Shown: positions 1 through 12,093, numbered from the stretch's first letter. The stretch is 64,000 bases of DNA from Protopterus annectens (GCF_019279795.1 NC_056738.1:471745052-471809051); one strand, 5' to 3'. Notes: generated by a model from the sequence alone, not told the origin. Translations and numbers: made by a program.

Positions 1-518
1 AGATTTATTACCCAATTCTTTCTGGAATTAAGAGGTTAAGAGCTCTGGGGATAGGATTGACTGGATGAAAGTAACTGAAGCTCTTATTGTTTGCTCAGTT
101 TTACCATCTAGCTTTGCAGGACTAGTATGCATGTGTGAGAAGTAATATGGACTACTTATTGACACCTGATATGTACAGACAGACTAGGTATAATTGTTGG
201 GGCTGTTTGTAGAGGAAAATGGCTAGCTGCCTGCTGTTGTTTGCTTATTATTCTGGCTTGTCAGCACTAATGTGATTTGTGTAAAGCAGATTAGAATATT
301 TTAATATGTGGCAACTCTTTCTTTGGAGCAAAGGTGAAATTCATTGCATAACCATCCTCTTACCTCAATCCGACAGCTATAAATAGACGTGGCTGTAACT
401 GCTTGGTGGGGGTTGTCTGGATGAAAATAATTGACTCTCTTGTCATGTGCTCATTTTTTTTTTTTGAGAAATGACTGTAAAAAGGAGAAAATGCATCACA
501 GAATACCCAGAACTACAG
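1..518. other. no gene recognised
   Basis: No coding region is supported. An imperfect direct repeat of about 39 bp is visible at 59-97 and 415-453 (both contain CTGGATGAAA and end in GCTCA). A TATAAATAG string sits at about 380 between them. This could be debris of an LTR or another repeat, but nothing identifies the family. Confidence 0.4.
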
Positions 519-815
<297 letters not shown>

Positions 816-1385
816 TGGGGGGGTGCTGGTGGCCTTAAAATATCAAGGCTGTATAAGCGGATTTTGATATGGCTTAGTAGTGGTGGCCACTGCCCTGAAC
901 ACCACCTAGTCTAAAACCAGCCCTGTTCAGGGGTGTGCACAGAAGCTCGCTGTAGTTTGTCTTGAGCTGGGGACAGTGTGGTCATTATTTCTTTAACTTT
1001 CCTCATGAACTTCAGAGGTGTGCACTAAGGGTGACTCAACCTATACAGAAGTGTAGTATTTGGAAATATTAGTGTAATTATTTATTTATTTATTTATTTC
1101 TTCACAATCAAATGTCAGATGCATATACAGGTTACTATTTTTTGGAGTGGATAAAGAAGCATTCTGTTTATTTATGCCTGACTGCAGGTATATTCTATTT
1201 TTTTCTTTTTTCATTTTTTTCCAAGAGTGACATCAGAGGAGAACACAGAAAATAGCTGTCTTTGTGAGGTAGGTCTGAGGAAGCATGCTGCATATACATA
1301 CCTATGACAGCAGTAACTTGAAATATATGATTATGGCTATTTGTGCCAAAACATTTTTATCCCATTTTAGTGCCAAATTGGGATA
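816..1385. other. no gene recognised
   Basis: No domain or repeat family was recognised. A short TTTA tandem run lies at 1077-1099. Confidence 0.5.
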
Positions 1386-2090
1386 CGTAGGTTCATAGGT
1401 GTATAGTGGGTTAACGACCACTGGGGCCTTTATAAGCCTAGCCATCAACCTAAATATATCCCACAAGTTATAGTGCTTTAGAGGCTGTTATAAGGGGTGT
1501 ATGTTAGTTAGGGCATGATTTAATGCCTGCCTCTGTCCACCAGAGACAAAGGTGTCAGACCAGGGGTGAATTTACGATTTCCTATCCTCTTGTCCAGGTT
1601 GCACTTGGGTTAAGGAAGGGCTCTACTTCACATGGATAGGAAGCCTATTCCATGGAATGGGATTTTCTGAGATACATACCTGTCCCCATACCTCTCAACC
1701 TCTTAACAGGAAATCTGGACAAAGCCTAAAATCATGGGGGGATAAAGGCTCAAAAATAGGGACAGATTTTAAATATTGCTAGAACAACAGGAATTGTGTT
1801 AGCACACAATGTATGAAGTCTGAAACTGAAATGTATGTCATTATTTAGTGACTTTAAATCTCAGTGATTTGCCAGAAAACCACAAATTTCATGAGGAGCA
1901 GACAAAAAATATGAGGCAAAAATCTGGACATTCTGCAAAAATCGGGACAGTTGAGAGGTATGCCTGTCCCTCCAACATGTCCTATTTAAGATGCAAGCAA
2001 GGTCTAAATCCTGAAATCTAGTTCTGATTACCTTTCTATGGTGGCATAAGGAGGTAGGTCGTATTTCCAGATATGATTTATGTATCATCA
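1386..2090 (-). mobile_element. CR1-type LINE 3' relic, split by a MITE
   Basis: Read on the minus strand, this is the C-terminal end of ORF2 plus the 3' UTR of the CR1 family seen intact at 49.7-54.2 kb. The motif LDLACILNRTCWRDR lies at about 1970-2025 and corresponds to RDLNLTTTIKRTCWRDR of the longer copy. The outer end, 1386-1410, carries TAGGTTCATAGGT, the complement of the CCTATGAA-type tail expected at a CR1 3' end. The coding part is interrupted at 1687-1962 by another element and is not functional. Family assignment is by comparison with other copies in this window. Confidence 0.8.
1687..1962. mobile_element. 276-bp MITE with perfect 13-bp TIRs and 8-bp TSD
   Basis: The ends read CATACCTCTCAAC and GTTGAGAGGTATG, perfect inverted repeats. 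The flanks are CCTGTCCC at 1679-1686 and again at 1963-1970. Removing the element and one CCTGTCCC rejoins the CR1 reading through CCTGTCCCTCCAACATG, which proves the insertion boundary. It is non-coding and AT-rich. An 8-bp duplication is compatible with hAT- or P-type transposases; the superfamily is not settled. A second diverged copy lies at 3290-3483. Confidence 0.9.
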
Positions 2091-2203
2091 CATTTTTCTT
2101 CTATGCTCATTGTGCATTGCTATTTTGTTAACTTTGAGCATTAAGCCTTAGCTACAACTAATTTCTTTCTTGAAGTAAAAAAGTATAAATTTCTTTTCTT
2201 ATG

Positions 2204-2815
2204 TATGATTTTTGTTCACGCCATCATTGAATTAGAAGGTTGGAAAAAACTCTAAAATCCACCTTGGATCATCCATAATCCTTCTGGCATCTAACAGCCC
2301 CTAGACACCAGCTTAGTTTACTTATTGCAGTGTAGTGTTGGTCAGTTAGGGTGTGCTTGAAAGGATTTAGGAAAAGCCAAAGTTGAAGAGCAAGACTGAA
2401 TTTCTTCTCTTAATCATAATTTTTGTTTAGGCCATCATGGATGAAAAAGTTGTTTAAAAACTGTAAAATGCACCTCAGAGCTTCTAGAACCCCAATGGCT
2501 TCCTGGCTTAATACAGTTATTTCCACTGCAGTTATCATAGTATAGACCTATTCAGTTAGGATGTGCTGAAAGGATGCAGGAATAAACAAAAAACTGAAGA
2601 GCAAGACAAAATAGCTTTTGTTCAGGCAATCACTGGACAAAAAGGTTGTTTAAGAAACTCTGAAATGCACCTCAGAGCATCTAGACCATCACCCATGGCT
2701 TAATGCATTTGTTTCCTTCAGAGTTAGCAAAATGTAATGTTGCTTAGACAGAACATGTTGAATGAATGAATGAATACCTATAAGGAAAAACTCAAGAAAA
2801 AGGCAAACTGAGAAA
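2204..2815. repeat. three tandem units of about 200 bp
   Basis: Three diverged head-to-tail units start near 2204, 2405 and 2610. Each begins around a TTTTTGTT(C/T)A(G/C)GCCATCA-like string. Each then carries a GTTGTTTAA(A/G)AAACT-like segment, CACCTCAGAGC(A/T)TCTAGA (less clear in the first unit), and a CAGTTAGG-TGTG-TGAAAGGAT-like segment in the first two. No coding potential is evident. The third unit ends in short GAAT repeats. Confidence 0.75.
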
Positions 2816-3289
2816 AATGAAGGAAAAAAAAAAACAGTTTGGATTGTGTGAGTAAGCTAGAATGGGGTGGGCAGTGTTGGGCCATAAACCATTTTCACCT
2901 AAGGCACTAGTTTACCTAATGTCCACCCAGCCTGGAGAGCTTCCTAGATTTTAGTGACCCAACACATGAAACAGGATAATGATCATATGCAGAGAGTTTC
3001 AATGCTATTAAATTTGTCAGGTATACTTGTAATAATTATGTAGTGCATGGAGCATGGTGATTATGCTCTGATATTTGGAAAAAGACAAATCAGTTAAGCA
3101 TTAGAGTGGTGCAGGACTCGCTCCTAACAAATATTAAGTACCTTCTGCTTAATTTGTTAATGTCAAGTCTCAGGCTAGGCAGTAAAATCTGCCAATACTG
3201 ACCAGCAAATGACAGCATCAGAATAAAGGATTTGTTTCTACCTGCTGTCCATTCTGATAACGTGTCTCTGACTTCCTATTATAAACTTA
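2816..3289. other. no gene recognised
   Basis: Unrecognised AT-rich DNA between the tandem array and the second MITE copy. Confidence 0.4.
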
Positions 3290-3483
3290 GCAATTTACTA
3301 GAATAACAGGCTACTATTTGCCTGCATTTTCTGAAGGATAGAAAATCTGAAACATACATATATGTCATTTTATGAATTCAGTCCTAAATAATTGGCCCGA
3401 AAACCACAGACTTTATGAGGAAGAGACCAAATGTGAGGCAAAAATCTGGACATTCTGTGAAAATCTGGACAGTTCAGAGGCAT
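3290..3483. mobile_element. second, 5'-incomplete copy of the 276-bp MITE
   Basis: Shares GAAAACCACA, ATGAGG, GAGGCAAAAATCTGGACATT and AAAATC(T/G)GGACAGTT with the right half of the MITE at 1687-1962. It ends in GTTCAGAGGCATG, a diverged form of the same terminus. Similarity fades leftward of about 3297, so the left TIR is missing or unrecognisable. Confidence 0.75.
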
Positions 3484-3819
3484 GGAAATTGACTGTAAAT
3501 GTGAGGGAGTAGTACATGGAGCAGATAAATTCCTGTGTACTCCAAAGAATTATAAGCAGGTTGCCAATCCTAACCTACTACTATGTTTTCTTGACATGGA
3601 AGCCAAGATTCACATCTCAAGCTTCCCTCAATGTGACTTTCTTGGCATCTGTGTCCCGAACATATAGTAAGTCGGTTAGGATCGGTGTCCCGCTCATAAT
3701 CCCCCATATTTAGTATGCTTCTAACAGTGGCAGGATTTGGTCTTGTACCATTTATCACCATTTAAGTTAGACTGTTATGACAAAATCACACAAGTTAATT
3801 TTTATGGCATCCTTTCCAA

Positions 3820-4020
3820 TCAATGTTTGTCAGCTAAAATTATCAGCTTATGATGCACTGTTAGTTCTATAACTAATTTTAGAGTGTCTTGTACTAGACG
3901 GACTGATGATAGTGAAGGCATGTAAACTGTGGCAATCAACAGCTTGTCATGGCTACCTGGGGTAATTTGGGTTACTATCCAGATAGTTTCAGTATCAGAT
4001 CCTGCACTACTTCGGGGCAA
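3820..4020 (-). pseudogene. possible LINE endonuclease fragment
   Basis: The minus-strand frame reads ETIWIVTQI, then KLLIATVYMPSLSS and KLIILADKH. The spacing resembles the central part of an APE-type LINE endonuclease, where a KLLIG-VYRPPSS-like strand is followed by a LILLGDFN-like motif. The catalytic GDFN would be altered to ADKH. The fragment is short and isolated, so the assignment rests on pattern resemblance alone. It does not match the CR1 endonuclease at 50.7-51.4 kb closely and may belong to another LINE clade. Confidence 0.35.
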
Positions 4021-4194
4021 TTAGAATAGGGGAGAAGTTGGAGATGAGAAAAGATTGCAAGTGGGCATTCCTTGACTGAAGAAAGCATTTTAATAAGTCC
4101 AAAGAAAGTTGCATTTGTAGAATTAGGGCAGGCTATTTACAAGGGCCCAGTGACACAACTGCAAACAGTGTTCAGACTCACAGAGATATTCCCA

Positions 4195-5040
4195 GTGGGA
4201 GTCAGTGTACATCAGGGTTCAGTTTTGAGCCCGCTCTGGTTCATACTATGAAGGACCACATTAGCAAACAAGCTGGAAAGGACAGATCAACAAAGCTGCT
4301 GTGTACAGACAATGTGCAAGTACAAGCAGAGTGTAAACAGGAACTTCATTAAATGATAAGGAATTGCAGTACAAAACTGAAGGCATATGAGATGAAGCTT
4401 TGTACATTCAAGACAGTGGTCTTAGCAATAAATGGGGGGTCAGAAGAAGCTGAAAAATGACACAGAGAGGAAAATAGTAAGACAGAGTAACAATTTCAAG
4501 TATCTGGGAGGGGTGGTTGAGGAGAAGATCAACTCTGAATGAGGAGGTCAAAGCCGGAATCAGATGTACTGCATCCAACTGACACTGAGTGTCAAGAGTC
4601 AGGCGTACCAAAACAATTGTATGAAGCCTCAGCAGTAAGGACAGAGCAGTTGGGGAACTTCTGGTGATGGAGATGAAGTGCATGAGATGGTTAGCAGGAT
4701 GCACACACTGTGGGACAGATTAATAAATGAGGATATCAGAATAGAAGCCAAAGTAGCCCCAGTTGCAGAAAAGGTCAAGGAAAACAGATGGTGGTTTGGT
4801 CAGATGTGTAACAGTCTGGTGAAGAAGATTTGGGAGAAACAGGAAGGCAACGGGACATAAGGATGTCCACCCAGGAGCTAGATGTATTGCATGAAAGAAG
4901 ACATGCAGCAGTCTTGTATGGCTGTCAAAGAATGTGAGAGACTTGTCCGAACTGAGCGAGACAGCAACAGTTGGCACTATACCCCATCCTATGTAGAAAT
5001 GTGACAAGGGAGGGTCGATAATGATGATGATGATGATGAA
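4195..5040 (+). mobile_element. LINE reverse-transcriptase C-terminal relic with (GAT)n tail
   Basis: The plus strand contains SVHQGSVLSPLWFIL at about 4200-4250, the conserved QGSVLSPLLF block of LINE RTs, and then stops. Decayed frames follow to about 4980. The fragment ends at a GATAATGATGATGATGATGA microsatellite (5018-5040), a common 3' tail for some LINE clades. The body has many stops and no intact YxDD was found. The clade is not certain, but it is not the CR1 family that dominates this window. Confidence 0.5.
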
Positions 5041-7001
5041 TAAGAGAGAGTTGTGCTCCATTTTTATTAAAGTTAATCTCACATCACTTTGTCTGTATCC
5101 AGGCCTATTATCTGTATAAGATGACTAAAACTGGGAAGGCAATGGTGAAAAACCTGAAGATTTCTTTAAACCAGAACTCAGCAATAGTCATAATTTGGAG
5201 ATCTGGGTTGAATAACTCATATCCCAGTTGCGACCACTTATTGATTGTTACTTACACTGATGTAACCAATGGACAATAGACTATTATTATTATTGCTATG
5301 TCCTACCTATTGCAGTGTCCCTGGATTTAGGTGAAGGTTATCATGTAGCAAAATAATAAATTAAAAAGATGTTAGTAAAAATCTCTAAGCTTTAAGTTTT
5401 GTAGAAATTGGTATTTTGGGATAGCACAATTCGATGTAAATAATGTATGACTTTTTATACAGAAATAGTACAGGCGTGTTGCATGTGTATCATCCATCCC
5501 TGAAATTCAGTCATAGTAGCAGTTTGGGGTGGGATAGGATATGTGTAGGTAGCAGTTAATTGGATTTGAGTGATTAACAGCAGTCTTGAGAATGTGACAT
5601 TACTGAACACAGATTCAGCATTAGACCTGCAGAAATCACCTAAAAGAACTGGTATTGTGGGAAGGAACCATCATAACCAAGTTCACGAAGCTGAAAAGTA
5701 GCCACTGCTTACATTGTTAGTGGTCCAGCACAAGAAGTTTAACTGTATGTATTTGTCACACCATAGTGACTGTAGGTGCCCTGAATATACTACACAGAGT
5801 ACTCGGCAAAATCATGTACCTTCCTGATTAGGTCCTTACACCTTATATCTACTTAATAACCAGGATGAGAATATTTTCCTGATTCTTTGATCAGTCCAAG
5901 CAATTTTCTAAACCAAATGTTAAGCTTTATGCATACACATTACATAGGAAAGCTTGCTGCTTTATTGAAGATGAAATGTTAGGCAGGTATGAGGAGGCAT
6001 GGTTTGATGCTTAAAGAAGCAAAACTGAAAATGGACCTGAGACAACACTCTTTCACAGAGAAAATGATTGTGAGAAATACCTAACCACAAGGAATAAGTG
6101 TGTACCTCTTTCTCATTCTAGATAATAGGAAAAGTAGAACAAAAATTGTGCTGTAGTAACTTAGTGTCAGGAAACAAGAGTGGAGCATGTGTGAGAACCT
6201 GCTTAGAGGCTCTAGACTCACCTGCATATAACCTAAAATGAAACCTGACTTCTTCCACAGTACCTTGTACATCTGTTTGTAATTTTGTAAAGCTGTTACA
6301 TGTCTTTGTAAATGATTAACTGTACTAAAGTACTGATGGTTTAATTAGATGATTAACAGCAGGATTACATAATAAATGTTCTGGTATCTCCTGGTGCTTA
6401 GATAAATACTAGTCTGGAGCTGTGAAAGAGAAAGAGCACTGATGTTTGTACTTTCAGTATCTGTCACATGTTTGGCGTCATACCTATGCATTATAGGACA
6501 CTGTGTACCATTCTGAAAAATGAATATTCAGCTTAAAACAGAAGCAAGGGTCATGGCTGTTTCAAAGTCTGCCAAGTTAATAAGTACAGAATATAGTGAC
6601 TAATTTTATGAGCCCCATAAATAAGTGTTTTTGCGAGAAATATTCCAAATGTGTCTCCATAGCATAGTGAGTGTTATTAATAGAATGTATGTTCATTTTG
6701 ACATTTTAAATAATTTGTACTTTGTAAATTATTTATCATCTGGGGATACATAAGGCTTTTGAAATTACATGAGTAGTAGGATAAAAAAGTGCTCTTTGAA
6801 GATATAAAACTGGGCCAAACTAATAAAGAACCCACTCCTGCAGTGCTGTATAAATTAGAGGACATTTGCTGTGCAAATGGAACAGTAAAGCATTGGATTA
6901 CAGTTCAGATTACTCTGTCTCTACCCAAGCAGAAGTGACTATATCACATTAGAGAAATGAAACACACACCTTTGTCTGTGTGTCTATGTATATCTATATG
7001 T

Positions 7002-7003
<2 letters not shown>
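5041..7003. other. no gene recognised
   Basis: Nearly 2 kb of AT-rich DNA with no domain, repeat boundary or RNA gene that I can support. The frames present are short and compositionally random. Confidence 0.4.

Positions 7004-7054
<51 letters not shown>
7004..7054. repeat. (TA)n(GA)n microsatellite
   Basis: About 37 bases of TA followed by about 14 bases of GA. Confidence 0.97.
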
Positions 7055-7640
7055 TACACGCATGTATCTATAAAATACACATGCGTGTGCGCACGTGCAT
7101 TTGTCTATGTGTATATTTTATACATACATTGTGCGGCATAGAGTGCATTGATTTAATTTCTATCAATGCTCAATTAATTGGAAAAATACATTAATATTCA
7201 ATTCATAAAAATCTGCTAACTGTTGGTGTGAGCCAGGAAGCTTGATCACTGTTGTGTGATCTCGATGTTAATATATGTAACAGTACAAGAGTGGATCTAT
7301 AGGGATTCTTGTCCCCTTCCAGGAACACGCTGGATCTGTGTGAAATGTTTACTGCATTGCCTGAGATTACATAACCATGTGTTTAGGAAATGTGCTGTTT
7401 GTTACACTGTTTGATCTCACAGTTAGTATATTTAGAGATAAGCTAGAGTGTGTGGGGGTTGCAGGGGGAGCCTGCCCCTTGCAAAACCGCACTTTATTTA
7501 TTTTAAACATGTTTCGAGTAGAATGGGCTTTGATCATTTGTGACCATTATATTGAATCTGGACATACTGTTGCATCAGTGTTTTAATATGCACCATAGTA
7601 TGCATGTATGAGTATGAACAGCAAACATAAAGAAAAACTC
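7055..7640. other. no gene recognised
   Basis: Unrecognised DNA between the TA/GA repeat and the end of the Penelope-like element. Confidence 0.4.
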
Positions 7641-7694
7641 TTGTAGAGACAAGGCCGTCTCCAAGTAATCACCACCAGACTGTTGCAGGCCAAA

Positions 7695-7745
7695 AGTTTA
7701 ATGTAAGCGCTTTCGCAATGATGACATTATTTCCTCAGACATACT
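7695..7745 (-). ncRNA. candidate hammerhead ribozyme core of the PLE 3' region
   Basis: Minus strand reads CTGAGGA (7732-7738), then a partly self-complementary AAT..ATT segment, then GCGAAA (7711-7716). This follows the hammerhead order CUGANGA, stem II, GAAA. Hammerhead motifs in Penelope-like elements are an established observation. Stem II here has mismatches and a very short loop, and stems I and III were not resolved. Cleavage is therefore uncertain. Confidence 0.45.
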
Positions 7746-7918
7746 CAGCAGTTGCTTCCAACACATTTAAATAGCATACTGAAGCAAATAATTATCAAAT
7801 CACACAATTAATCTTAAAGGCACAATACACCGAAGCAAAAACAATGGTTAAAAACCACCTCATATACATATATTAAAAACAATTATGCACATACATAAAC
7901 TTTTAAATAACAGGGGAC

Positions 7919-8739
7919 TTATTTCTTGAGCCTTCTTGATATCAGAACTGGTTTCAGAGAAATAAAATAATTTAAACCATGTCCCAAATGTGCTGCTAAC
8001 CTTAAAATCCAATGGAGTTCTAACATCTCTGTCTCATTAATCAAGTCTCCCATCCTAATATTTTCTGGTATAACCTCTAGAACTTGAAAGGCAAATCTAT
8101 GTTGGTCCCCTTCCTTCTTAAGATGTTTAGCAAGGGCACTATACTCAAGACCATTTTGTGCACAATAACTGATCCCTAACATGTTTCCGCAGACGCCGGT
8201 TGGTTTTACCCACATAAAAAAACAAAACATTCTTGACAATAGGCTAGGTACATCAAATTTTTAGTATTGTAATCAGCACTGGCTTTTAGATGCCAAACAT
8301 AGCAACTGTCCGGGTGTCTAAAGGTCAGGGACTCATCAATGTATAAACAAAATGCACAAGCATTGCATCTCTTTGTGCCAAATGTCACCATAATATACTT
8401 ACTAGGCCCTCTGGGGTAACAAAATCTTTGTTTTAGAGAATTCTTGTTCTTATAACTAAATTTGGGTTGAGACCCTGTCATCTCTGCTACCCTGTGATCT
8501 ACCTGTAAAATATGCCAATCGTGTTTGACTATATCTCTAATCACACCTACATCTTTATTATATGTGAGGTTAACTGAAGGATTGCAGGATCTACACGACC
8601 CACCACCACCTTCAATATAGTCTGTAGAGAAGTAGGGTCTGGCCCTTGTAGATCTTTCATTAGTCACTACTGAACAAGTATCTTCTATTTCCTTTGATCT
8701 ATACCGCCTCCCTTTAAAATCTTCTTTTAACTGAAGCAT
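7919..8739 (-). pseudogene. PLE linker and GIY-YIG endonuclease, frameshifted
   Basis: The 8206-8739 frame is a Cys-rich PLE connector (for example GGGGSCRSCNPS and CNACAFC). It ends in NLMYLAYCQECFVFLCG, the start of the GIY-YIG fold. The reading continues in another frame as KTNRRLRKHVRDQ and then, in the 7919-8239 frame, as FAFQVLEVIPENIRMGDLIN, ETEMLELHWILRLAAHLGHGL and NYFISL, the C-terminal part of the domain. The frameshift lies near 8210-8235 in an A-rich run. The nuclease is expected to nick target DNA for insertion; here it is split. Confidence 0.75.
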
Positions 8740-8869
8740 ACTATGTTCATAGTCTGTATGTTCTAAAGATAAACAAACTCATTGCCTGTCCATTAACAAC
8801 ATTAGAAAAAATGTGTTGGGGATGCATGCTATTCCTACATAGATAGGATGGATGATAGCATTCTTTCCT

Positions 8870-9600
8870 AAACATTCATGTGGAGGGACAGCTGTCAATC
8901 CCCCTTACAACCTCCACATCTAAAAAATCAATCTTCTCAAAGGAAGACTTCATGGTGAACTTCAAAAAGTGGCAACTAGTATTAAGTTTGTCAATAAATG
9001 TCAAAAGCTCTTGCTCACAATTCTTCCAGAAGAAAAATAAATTGTTGACAAATCAGCAATAAAAACAAATGTCATTCATCCCTTGATTCAATATGTTGTG
9101 ATATTGCCATTCAGCCATCACAAGATTGGCATAGCTATTGGCACAACTCGCGCCCATAGTCACGCCAGCAACTTGCCAATAATAAGCTTCATTGAATACA
9201 AAGACATTATTTTCACATACAATTTTGAGTAGAAGACATATAAAATGTATCTGTTGTGTATTGTAATCACTGGTCCTAGTTAAATATGATTTGACCATCA
9301 TTACACATTCATAGTTTGGAATACAAGTAAATAAAGATACTACATCCAGTATAACCCATAATTTAACACCTTCATATTCTGTTTCTATCTCTGCCAAACA
9401 TAGATCATTTAAAAACTGTTTAGTGTCCCTTAATATAGTAGGGCAGTTATCTAAGACAGGCCTAAGCTGTTTTTCCAAGTAAATCAAGATCAGTTCCGAA
9501 ACCTACCTCCTCCAGCTACAATTGGTCTAAAAATATGTTTATCTGGATTTTTGTGTATTTTTGGTAATCCGTGCATTTGAGGGACAAGGGGGGGATTCCA
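8870..9600 (-). pseudogene. Penelope-like reverse transcriptase, inactivated
   Basis: Visible motifs in order are LPKIHKNPDKHIF, then LWVILDVVSLFTCIPN (RT motif A, which keeps the Asp of DVVSLFT), then GVTMGASCANSYANLVMAEW (matching the GTAMG--APAYANL block). The expected YxDD motif then reads FVNNLFFFW, so both catalytic aspartates are asparagine (codons at 9041-9046). The 9053-9487 frame covers motif A and the GVTMGA block and stops just before this motif. A frameshift near 9500 separates it from the first motif. Known PLE RTs need the Asp pair, so this copy could not reverse transcribe. Confidence 0.82.
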
Positions 9601-9629
9601 CCATGAAATACTGAAATAAATCTTTTGAC

Positions 9630-11590
9630 ATAACATCCATCTGAATACATTCATTCAAAGTTGTAATAAATATTTTTCATGTGGCAATGGAATTCAAATG
9701 CAATGCCTGTGTGATTGGCTCTTGTAACAAAAATCACAAGAGAACGTATTTCCAGTAAAAAAAATACACTTGAAAAGAGAAAAAAAATTCACTGATAAAG
9801 TATTTTTGCAGGTTATTCACCCCATGCGTGGCTCTCAGTTTGGGGGTCTGTTCTCTACATCCTTCCTACTTAAATATACTAACACCAAGATTGATGTATC
9901 TTGGCGAAATCCCCAGAATCCTGCTATCTTGATCTTTAAAACCAAAATCAAGAAATTGCACATTAATGGTCACACACACTAGAGTATTGACTGCTAATTT
10001 GTTTCATGTCAAAGTTAATTTGGCAGCCTTTAAATATGTAATTTATTTAGTTATACATAGGTTTCATAGATTTATTTTCTTTTTGCCTGTAGCCTTTCTT
10101 CTTGAATTTCTTAGCTGTTGCTGGCTTCTTCATACATATTTCATTTGTAAGCTGAGATAGAGAACGAATCCTTTTGGACCATTTTCAGACTCAGCCCAGG
10201 ATTACAAAGAAACAAGAACGTAGTATATACTAACACTGGCAATACAAGTTCTGGCAAGGAGTAGTAGAACTCCATGTCACCACAAATAGCGAGGTGAAAC
10301 AAACCAATAAACAAAAGTAATGGAATGGATGAAGACCAGGAAGCTGCAATATCAAATTTTTTTTCCAAAGCAAGTCGATCGATAAAATTAGACCAAAAAA
10401 CAAACAAGGAAGGTCACAGCATAAGCTATTAAAATCCAACTGCGTTTTAGTTTGTATCCCCAACTCTTCAGATGTACTCCATATTAAATTAATGTAATCC
10501 ACTATATATGGCAGACAAGTAGGCTATTTCTGTGTTCAGGATCTTTTTTTATTTTCTTAATATGTTTTATTTTTTTTTTTTTATATTATGTATACATTTT
10601 ATTTTTTAACATTTTATTTGAATTTTTTATTAATTCATTATTTAATAAAAACTTTTAAAATTGTTTAAAATGTACTAAATAATGTCAAGATGTATAAAAA
10701 ATTTTTTTATGTTTTTTATTTTTTTTTTTTTTTTTTTTTAATTTTTTTTAATTGAATTATTGATTTATAATTGATTTGTTGAATGAGGTATAATAAATGA
10801 GTGACAGATTGGTTTGTTGGGATACATTGACGAAAAACGCATAACAATACTGTTATGCTGTTGTTGATTTCCCTTTCTGTGTGATGTTTTGTAACTTTAT
10901 TCTGACTATAGAACTCCATGTCAGATACACATCAGTTAGGTATACATTCTTAATATAATATTATATAATAAATGTATCTAGAGGAAGACCCCTTGAGAGC
11001 AATATACAAAAGGGAGGTGGAAGATAGTAGTGGGGTGCAGTGAAAGAGTAGGGAGAAGACTTGGAAAGAAATGAGGGAAGAGAAGGGGGAGATTATAAGA
11101 ATGAAGGGAGAAGGGAGGGAGGTGAATTAGTTTGTTGGTGGAGGAAGAGTAGAGTTACAGTATGGGAGGGAAGAGTAGAAATATAAGGAAGAGGAAAGGC
11201 TTAAATAATTTCATTATTCTGGAAGCATTTACATTGTGAACATTTGAATAGATAGGCTTTTGTCTTGTTTCTAATTTTGGTTGTACCATACTACGCAGTA
11301 GCCCTGGGTTTGCAGTACTGTCCTGCTGAATCTGCATTTGACTCTATTGATAAGATCATCCTAAGATTCAGAAAGATTCTCCCTGCTTGTATAAAGTGCC
11401 TACTGCAGGTAGATCAATTTATATAATGGTAAGAAAATGCAACTTAGACATCTATGGCCACAATGAGAAAGACCTCATTATTAGCTCATTAGCATATCTC
11501 TGAATCACCATTGCTTAACACTACTCAGACTTAATGGCAGTAATGTCTTTCCTGATGGCTCAGGTATCATGTTGGAAAAAAGCACTGGCT
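9630..11590. other. no gene recognised; AT-rich and purine-rich tracts
   Basis: No gene is supported. Two compositional blocks stand out: an A/T-rich low-complexity block at about 10546-10770, including a T run near 10722-10739, and a purine-rich stretch on the plus strand at about 11010-11200 (AAGGGAG, GAAGAG and similar). Frames in the AT block are artefacts of Lys/Phe runs. Confidence 0.5.
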
Positions 11591-11651
11591 GACTCACTCA
11601 CTCACTCACTCACTCACTCACTCACTCACTCACTCACTCACTCACTCACTC
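11591..11651. repeat. (ACTC)n microsatellite
   Basis: About 15 copies of the tetramer in a row. Confidence 0.98.
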
Positions 11652-12093
11652 CACTTGGTGGAGTAAATCACGAGTCACAGGCATTTCTGTTCTGTCCCAG
11701 ATTAATGTATCAGCATGCAGTTGACCAGCAGGACTGCCCTCACTCTGAAGCCTTTGCCAGTGAGAAACCTTGGCAGTATTGTAGTCTAAGAATCACAAAA
11801 GCTTACTATGAATGAGAAAATGGTTTCTTGTTCACAGTAAACCTTTCTCAAACCCAGGGTATGAGTGCTTCAGATAAGGTAGGAATTAAAAAAATCAGTT
11901 CTTATCCCAGTAAATATTAGCTTGAGGCTGGTTAAAGTCATGCAAAAATGGAAACGTTGGATAATGATAACAGTCTGCAAGGCAAAGTTGCACAGGCAAC
12001 TTACCATAAACGACAGTTCTGTGTATTTAAGCACAGGCGGCTATATTTTACTATAGGAAAGTACAGTTGTGTAGATGTCTTTCTCTTCAGTGT

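Larger units (their letters stand above)
7640..9620 (-). mobile_element. Penelope-like element (RT plus GIY-YIG), degraded
   Basis: Minus-strand order is an RT fragment (9600-8870), a linker (8739-8260), a GIY-YIG endonuclease region (8260-7919) and a non-coding tail carrying a hammerhead-like core (7695-7745). RT followed by a C-terminal GIY-YIG domain is diagnostic of Penelope-like elements. The RT start is recognisable (LPKIHKNPDKHIFRPIVAGG near 9560), but the N-terminal region is missing or decayed beyond about 9620, so the copy is probably 5' truncated. Several frameshifts separate the parts. Confidence 0.85.
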
